A DNA stretch of 64,000 nucleotides. It comes from Bugula neritina (Eukaryota; Bryozoa; Gymnolaemata; Cheilostomatida; Bugulidae). Of the stretch, positions 49,040 to 64,000 are shown in pieces (position 1 is the stretch's first letter; each line of letters starts with the position of its first letter). Position numbers and translations under genes: made by a program. The notes under the pieces were generated by a model, which saw only the letters and a list, made by a program, of their open reading frames with translations, did no database searches and was not told the origin of the DNA. The stretch is taken from assembly GCA_964035545.1 (NCBI GenBank), contig OZ037773.1, forward strand, positions 2,893,751 to 2,957,750, read 5' to 3'.

Positions 49040-51335
49040 GTTGAAGTTGAATGAATACTTCTATATCAAACCTCTGCTAAGCTTCAAGTAACCAAGGCAG
49101 TTTACCAACTCTCTATTTGTACCAAAATAATTAAGTAAATATGATTCTGATTTGCCATACATATATTCATTTTAATTTTATTGGCTGTTTTAGTTGAAAC
49201 TTGAGAGTTTTTTTATAAAATGCTTTACTCTTGTTGGCTTGTTTGCAGAATATTGAAAGCAAATATGATGCTTGCCTGTTACATTATAGCTTGTAAAAAA
49301 TCTATACAGATCGTGTTCTGTGGCAACAGCTCATAAATATGCAGCAGTATAATTAGCTAATAATAGTGTTTGTGTGCTCTCTTGTTAATTTAGCTTACTC
49401 TCTCATACTGCTATCAAGTAGCATTTTAGCATGCAAATAGTTTCAACGAAATTTCACCGTACAATGATACATGCATGTAAAACGAAGTTTATGATCAGTC
49501 CCTCTATATATTGACTGTTGAGATATATAACTTAGATTTGCAACATGCAACAATTTTATGCCAAACTTTGAAGTACAATTATTGATGTTTCTGTGGGAAT
49601 TGTTGCACATTGCTAAGTACCTACAGAAATAGATCACTAGTTGTTAACTACAGTTACAGTCAATATAATAGCACTGCTATAAACAAGAAATAACATAAAT
49701 TATTGTTAACAAATTTTGTACAGTAAATTTTAATTTAAATGCTTCAATTTGCTGTTTTGGAATTTATCATTCTTTAACAGCTGCAAACTTTCTTTCAAGG
49801 TTTTACTTCAATGTACCAAATATCAAAAAATATCCCAATCTAGTGCATGGACGTTTTCTTAGCATTGCTCTTTTGTAGTCCACTGACTCTTCTGATAACC
49901 GAGGTAGCATGAGTTTTTTAAAATTTACCTCTTTATTTAAATTAATAACAAACTCGCCTAGAGGCTGAATCTCAGGTATATTCTGAAACACTGCAACCGT
50001 ACTTTGTCTTTCATCTGCATACCCATTGTAGAATCATTGCCGCCACCATACAAGATTCTTTGTTTGTTAAGAGGGGAGTTGGGTTTAAGAATTACTAATT
50101 AAATATATCGTTATTTTTGTCCTATTTGGAATAACATGGAGGATTAGAACAGGTGGTGGTATCAGATAAACATTTCCAATAATAACATAGTTCAAACTGA
50201 ATAGAGAGCATAACTTTAAAACAAGCATGCTGCTATAGGCACAAGCATCTTTGTCCTATTCATCTTCACCTCATCTTATTACTGAGACATAAGTGATCAA
50301 AAGTAAAAAGTTGATTAGAGGAAAATGGCTAAACATTTATAGAATAAATAATTTTATCTATAGAACGACAAAATGTTTGTCAGAAAGATCAGTAAATCAA
50401 TCAGTTTAGATTGAAAACTTGCAAATAATAATGATAGATTTTGTATAGTTTTTTATTATCCAGAAAACACATTTTCAAATATCTTAGCTTGATCACCACC
50501 AAAAGAACATAGAGTGTATTGGTGCTAAGGAATTGAAGTTTATTTTTACCATTGATTTTAGGTCAACATGGCACATGCAGGTAATATATACATGTGTATG
50601 TGTGTGTGTTGTGTGTGTGTGTTGTGTGTGTGTGTGTTGTGTGTGTGTGTGTGTTGTGTGTGTGTTGTGTGTGCTTTGTGTGTGTTTTGCGGTGTGTATT
50701 TTGCGGTGTGAGTGTATGCATGCGTGCGTGCATGTGTGTGTGTGCGTCTTATAATTTGGTAGTCATAACAATGTATTGTCCGCAAAAATAGCATAGATTA
50801 ATGAAACATACTTGAACGAGAAATTTAATTTTCATTTAATTTGCCTGTTTTATTGACTTGGCTATTAATTTAACTACAGCTGCACACTCAATCATAGAGC
50901 AAGAAAATTAATTTTCTTCAGCCCAATTGGATAAAAAAGTCACTTATTTTTCTGCAGTTGTGCTGGTCTTCTTGCTACCTACCACTGTCGTTGCGTTAAT
51001 CAATATTTCACTAATTAGCAGTTAGCAGAAGCTCGGTGCAAAATTTGCTAACGATTATTTGAAAAACTCTGTATCAATTGCCATAAGAATTGTTATAATC
51101 AGCCTCATTGTTTTTGCTCATAATAATGGCTGAGTTGCATTGTAAAACTAAAAGCATTTATAGAAAGGCCATTATCGTAAGATGGCCAATAAAATTTGAA
51201 TAACTACGAATTCTGCGAATGAAAATGCTGAATTGCTCAGTTTTATACAATTGCTTATACATAAAAGCAGGTAACAAATCTTTGAATCATTCTGATTTTA
51301 GCTTTTGTTTAACTATTGAGTGTCCTCCTAACAAA
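49040..51335. other. Divergent intergenic region between genes 7 and 8
   Basis: Genes 7 (minus) and 8 (plus) are transcribed away from each other from this 2.3-kb region, so it must hold both promoters. No TATA element or other site could be assigned with confidence. It contains a GT microsatellite (50597-50735). Confidence 0.5.
50597..50735. repeat. Interrupted (GT)n microsatellite
   Basis: GTGTGTGTTGTGTGTG-type repeats; the frames on both strands are artefacts. Confidence 0.95.
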
Positions 51336-51339
51336 CAAG

Positions 51340-53435
<2,096 letters not shown>

Positions 53436-53944
53436 AAATCTTCACATGGCAATCTATTAAATGTTTTTCCGCCAAACTTTAGTTTAATATAATATAAGAA
53501 GCTGACTTTAATAAAATAATGATTATTTTACTTGTATTCAATTTTGCTAAAATTTGTGTGAAAATAAAAGAAACTCAAATGTTTATTAAAATTGTTGGTT
53601 TTCTTTCTAGAAGCTTATCATCGTGGTTTTATTTCATCTATATAACCATGTGATTTCTTTGCTAAGGTGACTATTTTGAAACCTTCAATTTTGTCAGACA
53701 CCATTATGATTGCAACATCATTATATACTGTTGTATTGTAGTTTTGCTGGCTACTACAAGTGTGAGTTATTTTGTGTGCTTGCACTGCTAGAGCATACCT
53801 TTACGAGATTTATAAGAGAAAATGAGTAGTTGTTGTTGAACAAATAGATATGTATATTTAGAACACTAATTATCAAAAATTTTACATCAATGTGTGAAAA
53901 AGTGACAGAGATTCATATAGTAATGAGCTTTGAAACGTATCTAA

Positions 53945-54265
53945 GCGTAGAATGAGTCTTGAGCGCCCAGGAGGCTTGCCTTATAAGGGCAGGCTGTCTT
54001 CTGATTGGCTAGTAAGTTCCAGCAGTGGAGACTGCGACGGCTGGCAGCATTTTACAATGAATCGGATGTTCCGTTTGGAATCGAACTTCGAATCAGACAG
54101 AATTCGGACGCACCCGAACCCAGTTAGCACGTCTGAATTTTTCCCAATCAGACACTCCGAAGTTCAGGATGTCCAAATTCGTACTTACACAAGAACAAAG
54201 AAAAACTGAACAAAGAGAACTAGACTAAGCCGCCTTTGGATTCCCTGCGCGTAGGGAATCCGAAA
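53945..54265. repeat. GC-richer patch with 9-bp palindrome
   Basis: GC-enriched segment that reads open for 85 codons but has no family match. It ends with GGATTCCCT-GCGCGT-AGGGAATCC (54238-54261), a perfect 9-bp inverted repeat. Likely a repeat fragment rather than a gene. Confidence 0.4.
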
Positions 54266-54269
54266 GTGC

Positions 54270-57200
54270 CTTAACAATAATACAAAGATAACTCCTAAAG
54301 ATCTACTACAGTATAATTTCGAGAACTTGATTTATATAGTTTATACAAAAAGTAGTGGAAACCTGGGTGATATGGGCCGCTTAAGCCCACAGCCCAAACT
54401 GTCAATGTTTGATTGAAAATTAGTATTTCAACATGTGGGTGCTATCTCTACTGACCTACAAACAGACTTTGAAGCTCCTATACAGATGCTTGACTGAGCT
54501 ATAATTGAAAATTGGTGGACCATACTGCTTATATATTTTTTTCTATTGAGGTAAAAATTACACAATGTCTCATCTAGCAATTATAATTCAAGATAAGATT
54601 CTTTCGAGAACATTTTGTTATTGTCCACACCCACTTTGATTGGGCAACATGTCAATAATACGGTGCTTTATTGCTAGAAGACTCCGTTTGACTTTGTCTC
54701 CATATACATATTTGCCATCAACTAGCATATACAAAATGCTACCAAACTGCCACCATGTTATATTAATTTACGAAAACTTTGAAAGGAACTTGTTCCTTCT
54801 TGGCCAGTGTGTACTAAATAAACTATAATGACTTATGCCGTAGGTTTGCTTTTGCATGTAACAATGTAATGCTTATGAGATTGTAAATTTATAGAAATGT
54901 GTCACTAATCTCCGGAAAAATTCTAGAATTAGAAAAAATGACCTAACAGAAATTAAAAAAAAATTGGAACATAACATAATATTTTGGGTATTGCGTGGTG
55001 GTATGTACCGTAATAGTAAGTGATACTATGGTTGACTTGTAGTGTATTATATTGTAGATAAACTATAATTGATATTAGTAACACTGTGAAATCTAGATAC
55101 TAACTGTTTAGCAAGAACTGTACAAATAATTTATACAGTTGCTGAAGATGATAATAAAAAGGAAACTTGGCCCACACTTACTAATTATAGCTATTAGCTA
55201 TATTAAGAGTTAAAAAATAAACTCCAGTATAACATACAACTATATATAATAACTGTATACTTGATTTTATCACGGGTCTATTATGAGGAGTTGCTTTACC
55301 AAAAGACCTGTGAAGCTTTATTCAAATAGATTATACTATATTGTATGTAATCAAGATGCAAAGACCGTATTAATACACCATTTTAACTCTCACACTAGCT
55401 AACCAAATTTAGACTAACTTCACAAAATCTGTGGCATTAATAATTATGCATTGGTGCAGCATCTACACTTTACAGTATACTATATTTGTTTATAAGTTGA
55501 ACTCCTTGGCGTCAAATTTACTATCAGACGGGTTATTTCTCTCCAGCTTTTTTGAGGTAGGCACAACAATTGGAAGAAATTAAAAAAAGCCTGTGTTCTA
55601 GATGATAAACATAGCAAAAGAAGTTCCGTTTTTGCAAAAAAAGTTTAACCAGAATCACCCAAACCAAAAGCGAAAGATTTATTTTCCTGTGTGCGCGCGC
55701 GTGTGTGTGTGTGTGTGTGAGCACATGCACACAAAACCATGCTGTATAACCAAAGACATAGTGGGGAAAGTATATAAAGCAGAAAGTGCACTAAAACACT
55801 GAAAAATTTAATAAAATTTATTAAATAATGGCTCTTTTAGAGCTTTTAGTCAACTGTAGCTTAATAGATATATGCAAACCTTCACTTCAATTTGAGGTTG
55901 TGCCAGGCAATAAAGAATGATCAATAACATTGTTTAAGTTCAGCATGCCTTAGTTGCAGTACGTCTGTTTACGTGTTGTATCCATAACTAACAGTATCCA
56001 GGTAACTGGTTGCTAGACTAAAAAACAACTAATCAAACAATTCTAAAGCTATTGTCTAAAGCAAGTGGGGCGTGAGTAAACCATCCTTACCGATTATAAT
56101 GCTATGTACGGGTGACCTGGCTATTGACCTTCGAAATTCTATTGACCTCGCTGCTCAACAAGCTTTATAGTTTAAATATCTTTCAACTCAATTGAGTTGA
56201 AAATGTTATTGTTGGAAAAATTGAAAGCAGCGTATTAACACAAACACTAACACTGAATTTTCAATCGAATCCTCGAGTCTTTTTCAATTTGCAGCCTTCA
56301 AATGGGTAGAAGAATTATATGTTGATATTAAACAGCCGGATAGGCTTCTTACAGGCTTATTCTACATTCTACTTTTTTATAGTATTGCATGTGAACAAAC
56401 ATAGCATTTGCAAAACACTATGATGGCTAGAGACATATAAATTATTGCTTGATCAAGCCAATTAACTCAAGTTGTAAATAATATTTGAAGACATTCAATA
56501 ACTGACATTACTCAATGCTGTTGAAAATTTGAGAAAGATAGTTATGAGTAATTGTCAGTCGGAATTTACTTGTGTGCTTTTAAATGAGCTTTTTTCTTTC
56601 ACTTACAGTGATGGTGCTACAATATTATGGCAGACAACACTGTACATTTATAAATTTAAACTTATATAAGCACAAGACTTGCTATTTATCCCAAGTAGTG
56701 ACAATAAAATAGAGGCAAAAGTTACACCAAAAACTCTCAGCCTATACCAACTGCTGCACTGGCATCCCATTACATAACGGAAATGCCTGTAGCTTTGGTT
56801 CTCACAAATTCAACCTAGCAACTTGAGCAGGTATGTAGGGGATGGCACTCTGCACTAGCAATTATAATTTAGATCCAATTCTAATTTAGTTCATACCAAT
56901 GGCCATGAACGCATGTAAAACAAAAAGCTTTCAGGGTATGAACGCCTACATAGAATATCAATACATGTATTATTAAAACAACTTTTTATACAATTCATGA
57001 AAGTTTTCCATTGTTGGCAGGCAACGGTGATTGTGAATATAAAGGTTGTTATTGGTTTTTGTCAACTGCAAATACATCTTTTGAAAAGTTTTATTGATTA
57101 AACCGAAGGCATTCACAGCAGTAATATAATTGTTAATCAGGTATGCAGCTTTCTATTCTAGCAGTGTTAGAAGACAAGCAAAGCACTAGCTAACAAAGAT

Positions 57201-57755
57201 GGAATTGACGTCATTCATTCTGAAAAAATTAGTTCCATTCAGTATATGAGAAAATGGCTACAGCAACACAACTGATGCAGAATTGCTTTCATAATCACGA
57301 AGTCGACCTTGAAAAATACCAAAAAAAATTTACCAGCAGCTTTGATATACAAGTATATACACTACACAATACACAGTTCATAAAATGTATATACATAGCA
57401 CATACAAAACAATATATAGTAGATATGCATTGTACTTTTACAAAATTTTAGTATAATGGTAAAAAGAAATGAACTTTTGTAAATTATTCACTAGTGAAAA
57501 CAATATACATCTGAATAATATAATTGTCAGTATTTAAAAAAAGACCAAATTTAGCATCAGTTAAAATAATATTCATGACATACAAACATGTAAGTATCTT
57601 TGATTGATGATCAGTTAAAGTGAGTAAAAGTTCTACCCAAACGCAGCAAATTATGAACAAACTAACGTAGTTATATGCCTTCTTCAGCTTGCTGGCTATT
57701 TTATCCAACGCTAATGTACATTTCTAGTCTTCTGCACCCTGTTTATGACATGGCA
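54270..57755. other. Region without recognised gene
   Basis: AT-rich with only short frames. A GT microsatellite lies at 55690-55720. Nothing here could be tied to the neighbouring genes. Confidence 0.55.
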
Positions 57756-57761
57756 TAACCT

Positions 57762-60700
57762 TTATTTTACTAGATACATGTTTATAGCGTCTAAATCATC
57801 ATCATTTTGTGTCTTTAAACTTTCCTCATATCTTCCAACTTGGTCTGATAAATCAAACTTTCTTAAGAAACTTGTGTCGTACAACATCTGGAAAGAAACT
57901 AAATCAGATTAGGAGCAAGATTATGGTATTGTAGAACTGTATTTCAATTAACATAGTAGAAGCTTTGCGAGGTACTACAACCTCTTCATACGACAGCTTC
58001 AACTCAAATATTTGTGATTAAATATTATATCTGTAAAATAGATTTACTTAGCCCCAAAAGACCAATTATTTGCGTGAATACCTGCCCAGACCATAAAGCT
58101 ATGATAGCAGAGGAATATATATACTTAAAGGAACCCCAAACTCGATTAGATATAGAAGAATAGTTTGAAAGCTTAAGAAAGCAGGTATTGCACCATAAAT
58201 AGAGCTGGGATTCACAGACATAGCTGGGATACATAGCTGAGACACATAGCTGGGACATGTAGACATAGCTGGGATATATAGCTGAGACACATAGCTGGGA
58301 CATGTGGTTGGAATACGTACATCTAGGCCAGCTAAGGCAGTGCTCACTTCAGGGTATGTGATCAGCAACCTGCCAGACTTCTTTTTAATCTCATCCAAGC
58401 AAAACAGCCACAGCCTGTTAGCAACAGAGAACTGTATAAATAGAGGTGTCCTTAAGCACACAGCAGCCTACAATAGCTACCGGCTTTTACATACTATTGT
58501 TGATGGGTTGCTAAGCAACTTCTCTATCGCTAGGAGATAGGCACAGGCACAAAAACTATACAATTGAAAGAGCCTTATTTGGTAGGCAATCAGGTGAAAA
58601 TTAATATAATTGCAAACAAAACATTCCACACATCAATAGGATTATTAAGATACTAACTATGAGTACAATAACTATTAGAAACCATGAATGGCAAACACTA
58701 CACACACAAATACATTAACCTTAAGTTCACTTTTATCAGTTAAAACCAGTAATGCATTTTAACCAAAATTGTCACCTTTTGCAAATATTACAAAGATTTA
58801 AAGTGAATTTCAAGTAATGTGTGTATCAATGAGACCTGCAGGATTAACAGCAAAAAATTAGATAGCATTTTGAAAATCTAATCATGAAAAAGTTTGATAT
58901 AAATTGTGAGGTACCAGTAGAAATGATAGATAACAGTTAAAGAGAGTAGATATATCCATCAACAGGATGAAATAAAAACTATTTTTTAAAATAAATTTAA
59001 GACTTTACAGTTTTAGAAGCATGACCACTACCCACTGTAAACTGCATTAGTACTACGTCTATTTCTAAACATCTCACACAAAGCATACTATCCTATCACA
59101 AATGACTGAAAGAAGTATGCAAATCAGACAATAATAACACCGAAGGAGTTGTCTTCCCAAAAACTTTAAAATTGACGGTTTGGGTGTTTTATTTTGTAGA
59201 GCTAAGTAGATAAGCATAAATAGACTGGGAACTATAACTGTAGGTAATGTATACATACTTTCTCTGGGAATCTTTGTCACTGTAGAAATCAAATACATTA
59301 TTCATCACCACAACATCAGCTGAAAGAAATGAGACAGGAAATATGTGAACATGTCCTTTTATACGAAAATACAACACATATTAGATAACAGGCTAAAAAT
59401 ATAGTGCCTACCAGAAAGATGATAAAACTTGAATGAGAAATTATACAAAAAACTCGAACCACAGTGAGTACACAACTCCAAACTACAAGACAAAAACCAT
59501 AGTTTAATTCAAGAACAACTCATGGAGATTATTTATTACAGTGCATTCACTGAGCATTTAGTATGTAAAGTAGATCAGCTTTACACTTAAACAGTACTTG
59601 ACTTCAATCGAAAAAGAAGTTAATGACTCATTTGTATAGCTATGAGTCAACTGCAAGACTTTTGTACAGAGGAAAACATATTCTAACTTAATGAAGTAGG
59701 CGGGAGGAGGAGAAAAATAGACATTCCCAAAAATATTTTTCCGAAAACACCTGAACGTTTTTTTCGTGACCATCCACCAATCTAAATTAACTAAATAATT
59801 AGGAAAAACATGAAAAATCAAGCAAAATTAAAAAGAAACTTGATTATTTATTTGTATTTATTGATGTCTTATTAGTTTTGAGCAAAAACCCATATAAATT
59901 AGCAGCTAAATTGTGAAAAATAGCTGAAACCTAGACATTTCAAGTGTGTACTAATTAAGTAAAATGATCCAATTAAAATTAATTTTGTTCTCACAAGGAA
60001 CAAATAAGAGTTATATAATTTAACCAATTACATTAACTGTGTAATTTGTAGTTGTATTTAGTTGCAATTGCAACTTACCCCAACTCCGGAGCTGCAAAGA
60101 ACTACTCGTGAAAAATTGGTAAAAAAAATTCTTGTTGAGAAAATAGAGCAAATCGATTGGCTCATCAAGAATAAAAGTAATGTAATGAAAAGTAGTGTTT
60201 TTAGAACAAAAATGGCTTGATTTACAGGAATAGAGGAAGACTTAGGCTAAGCACAGGTATAGATATAATATAATATTCACCTTCGGCAAGGAGCTGGGGG
60301 CAGTTGATGATGTCATCATGCACAATACTGATCTTTTCCGAGAGATCATATTTGTCAACCATTGATTGGCTGATCTTACAGAAATCTCCGTTCATCTCAA
60401 CACCAATACACTTTTTCAAAGGGCTGAATAAAGCTACCTACAGCATACAAAATCCGAACTTAAACCAAAATAGTTTTGTTATATAATGATAAAGAAAACA
60501 GTAAACAAATATAATGTGTTTTGTTTATCTATAATTAAGCTACTAGCCTGTGAGGATATATTTAAATTGTTTTATTTTATTTTACAAAATGATGCAGTAA
60601 GAACAATAACCTTGTACCAGCCGCAGAATTACTATAATGAATATTTGTGTAAGAATAAGTCAGGTTTGTTGACAGTAAACATGTTCATTAGGAGAACAAC

Positions 60701-63700
60701 GATACAAAAGCTTTAAAACTCGCTTCGAGGTACATTAAATTACAAAAAAGTAATTTGCTTTTCACTAAAATATGACAGATAGATGGTTTAGCTACTGCAT
60801 AATATGCCTATAGTATGTAGGCTGGTAACATAGACAGCAGACAACTCTAAAACACAGCATATAAATGACTCACCCCATAGAGCACAGCACCGGTCCTTGA
60901 GCCGATATCTACTAGAACTTTGTCTTTGCAGTTTGAGAGAAGACATTTACATATATACTTCACTTCATTTGCAGAGAACGAATGAGAAATGAGCTCTAAA
61001 AACAAATACCTGAAATTACCATAGCTTACTGATCCAGTATATATAAGACATTCTTATACCATCTTTTCAAAACGATGTTGGGAATGTCTATAGAAGTTAG
61101 TTTTTAATTGAAACAGTGAGAATTTAGGATCAGCCTCAAGTTATTATAAATAAAACTAGGAGCAGCGACGGTCTAGGGGTTAGAGCTTTTGCTTAGTAAA
61201 CACGAAGTCATGGGTTTAAACCTTGCAAAAGGTTATTGGCGATGTTAGGAAGAGTGGCCAGTCATAACTTCCTCTGTGTCACATCTGAATAAGTTCCTAG
61301 CCCGATTCAACAAAAAGCCCTTTCTATCAGGGATGGTGACTATAAACTTGCATGAAATTTTTGTAAAGCTACTGTTAACAGTCTTTACTATTCATTTTAG
61401 TCAAGATTCTAGGGTGACATACTGGATGTTACATAATTTCAAACCCGCTGCACAACAAAATTTTATTACACTTGAGAAAAAACTCTTAGCAGGGCTGCCA
61501 TCTGTGGGTATTTAAGAGCCTTTCTTGGAAAACACATACTTGCTGATGAGGTCTAAGACTTACTGATACAGCATAAGATCTTAACTCAGCTACAATTTGC
61601 AACCAAATCTATAACCTCGGCGCATATATCAATTGTGAAATTAAGGGGAAATGTTGTCAGCTAATATATTTCCATATACTTTGAATGGTTTTGCTACAAA
61701 ATGACACGCAACATACAAAAAGAAAACAACTCCAAATAACAAATATATTTTGTATTTAAATGCAGCTTCTATCGCATATATAGCCTCAGAGCATATATCG
61801 AAAACTTAGGGCTGATTCTACGTCAGTTGATAATATATTATTACAATACTTTGAATGAATTTATATAACACTTTTCATTACCAGGCAGCATATAAAAAGA
61901 AGACAATCCTAAATAACATATATATTTTGTATACCATGAAGACCTGACAGGAAAAAGCAGTTGGGTACAAACCTATTTCTTTCACAGCTTTACTTCCACA
62001 GGTGGTGCAGTAGTGCCTGGAGAGATTTCCCTGACTACAAGCTATGTCCAAATCATCCTCGTCATATATGAATGAGTCGACGTGCTCAACCAAACCGGTG
62101 CTGTCCCCACAAAGCAGCGTTTTCTACATGCAAGTAGCTAGGCTAAGATGCAGTACAGTACAATGTAGACACATGATCCCAACAAGTGCAGGCTGATGGG
62201 AAATTTTAAGATGGAACTTGTGTAGAAAGAAAATGTAAACTTAGTATTTGAATAAAATTTTTCTTTGATTATTATATTACATTACCATTATTTAAAAATT
62301 GGGTATGAAAATAAAAAAATTGGTTTGATGACGAGTATATTTCTTTATTCAGAGGGTAATATTCAGGGGGTAGTTAAATATAACATATCTGCAACGAAAA
62401 ATTTACAGTTGAATATTTATAACTAGGCAACAATTATACTCTGATTAAAAAGTAATACAGTTTGAAAGAAACTATTTTACTTTAAATCATAATTTGATTG
62501 ACTTTAGACTTAATGACCAACATTAGCTGTACCATCATCGTGCTAAATTGCAAATCAATGTGATAGTAAGTTGAGAAAACAGCAAACCTGAGCAGGTTTC
62601 AAGGATTCACTCTCCAGTACACAACTCGGAGGCAGAATTTCCCGAAGATCCTCTCGAATAGCTTCCAGAATCATCTGAGAGTCTCCATAGTCATCTGACT
62701 CAGCATGGTTTGTATTAAAATCTGCTGAACAAAGTCACAGCAAATCGTGCTGCCTTCAATATCCTCACTATTTCTATTGGCATCAAACAGCAATCTAGCC
62801 AGAGTACTACCACCCGAAGTCAAACAATTTCTCACATCTAATTCTATCAAAGAAGGTTGACTGGAATAAAAATACATGCTTACTGGAAGTAGTGTTAGAT
62901 GATTCCAGTTGATGAAGCTGCCACCATGATGTGTAGAAATATTCAGTGCCACTGTGTACAAAGTCTGCTACATTTCTTATTATCATAAGTAAGAATGAAA
63001 GAACCATTTCTCTGCGTTGAATTTGGGAATTTGAGTCACTGCAAAAAACACACCCTAAGGCTGATACTAATGGCCACGACAACGGAAACTGCTTAGCATT
63101 AGTATTACTATAACTATTAGTACAACTACAGTTATTACTATTAGTATTACTATTACTATTAGTATTAGTATTACTGTTCGTGTTAGTAATAGCTATAGTG
63201 AGACCAATAATAAGAAAGTTGCTACAAAAAGACTCCGAGTTGAGGGATGAATGGTGCAGTAGTTTGAAGTTCTAGAGTTACGAGTTCTAGAAGTAGAGTT
63301 GGACCTTATACCACCCCAACTTCAAACTCAAAATCCCGGACTATTGCACTCAATCACTCCCAACTCGGAGCTGCTTTTTGCAGCTTTCAGTTTCTAATAA
63401 TAATAATAATGCTGCCTGTTATTGATATGTCTATTAGGAAGGATACTGACTTGTTACAACTCTTAACGGTATTCCTTGAATTCCTAATTAATCTAATATA
63501 TTTAGAGTAAAACTTATATTCGTACCTTGCAATCCCAAGCTTTTGAATTTAAAACAGTGTTGAAACATTTACCCACGTGGTGTTGGAAAAATAGACCGAG
63601 AACCGCAATTACTCAATACAGCTTTTGTGCAAAAGATAAATTTGTCCAATGGTAAAGCTTGTTAACTGAAAGTTTCCGCCAGAGTAGCGAGGTTGTTAGC

Positions 63701-63806
63701 ACCATTTATCTATTGTTGAGTAGAAGTCATAGAGATCAGTACGAGTATCACCGCCTTTGGCTTCACTGCTACCGTTTGCGTATGACTCGGTGATACTGAT
63801 TGCCAT
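57762..63806 (-). CDS. Orphan SAM-dependent methyltransferase-like protein
   Basis: Minus-strand exons: 63806-63703 (tentative start exon), 63038-62884, 62843-62769, 62724-62588, 62123-61973, 60995-60874, 60437-60281, 59319-59259, 58414-58321, 57887-57762 (TAA). All phases agree and give 1182 nt, 393 residues. Residues 1-157 form a poorly conserved, partly helical region (RREMVLSFLLMIIRNVADFV). A CxxC (YCTTCGSK, C196/C199) precedes the Rossmann-type methyltransferase core: motif I VLVDIGSRTGAVLYG (234-248), KKCIGVEMN with the acidic residue of strand 2, VHDDI, then ADVVVMNNVFDF at the motif IV position. It resembles an uncharacterised animal family that I recall as zgc:109986-like; substrate unknown. 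The last seven exons are secure. Two introns are only 40 and 44 nt. The first exon has a weak donor (ATG/GTGCTA) and is the least certain. Confidence 0.8.
58195..58305. repeat. ACATAGCTGGGA-type short tandem repeat
   Basis: About six imperfect copies of ACATAGCTGGGATAC, lying just after the donor of the exon ending 58321 of the methyltransferase gene. Again an intron-edge minisatellite. Confidence 0.7.
61158..61355 (+). mobile_element. tRNA-derived SINE, copy 6
   Basis: GGAGCAGCGACGGTCTAGGG at the head, a B-box-like GGGTTTAAACC and AGGAAGAGTGGCCAGTCATA, ending near GACTATAAACTTGC. It lies in an intron of the methyltransferase gene, antisense to it. Confidence 0.85.
63110..63180. repeat. TTACTATTAGTA microsatellite
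   Basis: Short imperfect hexamer repeats in the first intron of the methyltransferase gene. Confidence 0.8.
63221..63384. mobile_element. Foldback MITE, copy 2
   Basis: GACTCCGAGTTGAGGGA at the left mirrors TCCCAACTCGGAGCTGC at the right. Arms match the element at 19958-20105 (CAGCTCCGAGTTGAGGG and the GTGCAGTAGTTTGAAGTT / AACTTCAAACT inner parts). About 164 bp. Confidence 0.8.
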
Positions 63807-64000
63807 TGCTGATTGTTGTTAAACTTAAAGTGCAGTAGTAACCTTGAAATATATTGGAAATAGCAAAACTGGAAGTAAACATTACCAATGTGTTGCTTGT
63901 AGTTGTATCAATGTGAATGTGTTACAGAGTATTAGTGAGAGTAATAAATTAAAATTTATTTATCATCTAATCACCAAGAGTAAGTCTAAGACTAATGAGT

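Noticed and set aside
58304-58540. Plus-strand frame opposite the methyltransferase exon at 58321-58414
   Set aside because: Shadow of the minus-strand exon, whose reading frame and phases fit the gene.
61521-61560. CTGATGAG followed by a GTCTAAGAC hairpin, looked at as a third hammerhead
   Set aside because: The GAAA element and stem III are missing.
62671-62961. One continuous coding exon of 96 codons upstream of the methyltransferase core
   Set aside because: Its frame ends in a stop and does not join the next exon. Splitting it with two short GT-AG introns gives a consistent frame throughout.

Overview
This is nuclear DNA of an animal, almost certainly an invertebrate. It is AT-rich (roughly one third GC by eye). 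Its genes are split by GT-AG introns, it is crowded with simple repeats and short mobile elements, and its proteins are clearly metazoan in type. I cannot name the species. A spiralian or other marine invertebrate is a guess only.

Layout. (1) 128-10567, plus strand: the last 17 coding exons of the spliceosomal helicase Aquarius (AQR/IBP160), about 822 residues, with the 5' part lying before the window. Most of its introns carry a minisatellite, and in at least three places the repeat unit contains or abuts the splice site. (2) 10.9-16.4 kb: no gene; it holds a cluster of small inverted-repeat elements ending GGGGCACAATGGGCC and a tRNA-derived SINE. (3) 16.4-53.4 kb: eight complete three-exon genes for small secreted, probably GPI-anchored Ly6/uPAR-type three-finger proteins of 133-144 residues. 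Seven are on the minus strand and the eighth (51.3-53.4 kb) is inverted. All eight have the same two phase-1 introns and ten cysteines, and most share a nearly invariant C-terminal tail. Genes 4, 5 and 6 with their upstream flanks form three tandem segmental duplications. Differences between these copies reveal exact SINE and DNA-transposon insertions. (4) 53.6-57.7 kb: no gene seen. (5) 57762-63806, minus strand: a gene of ten proposed coding exons for an orphan SAM-dependent methyltransferase-like protein of about 393 residues, with two very short introns (40 and 44 nt).

The most striking non-coding signal is at 19.16-19.38 kb. Two hammerhead-ribozyme motifs with all core nucleotides and three helices face each other across a (TA)n tract. 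They are of type I with a short stem III, the form known from Penelope-like elements and retrozymes in animals. A fragment matching the sequence just 3' of the predicted cleavage site sits beside another (TA)n tract at 30.46 kb.

Other elements include six SINE copies of one family, a 731-bp TIR element with a TA target duplication, two copies of a foldback MITE, a 1.36-kb long inverted repeat, a LINE 3' fragment with a (TA)n tail, and a 443-bp uninterrupted (AC)n tract. All exon borders were worked out by reading the splice sites and checking phase by hand. No transcript or database evidence was available.
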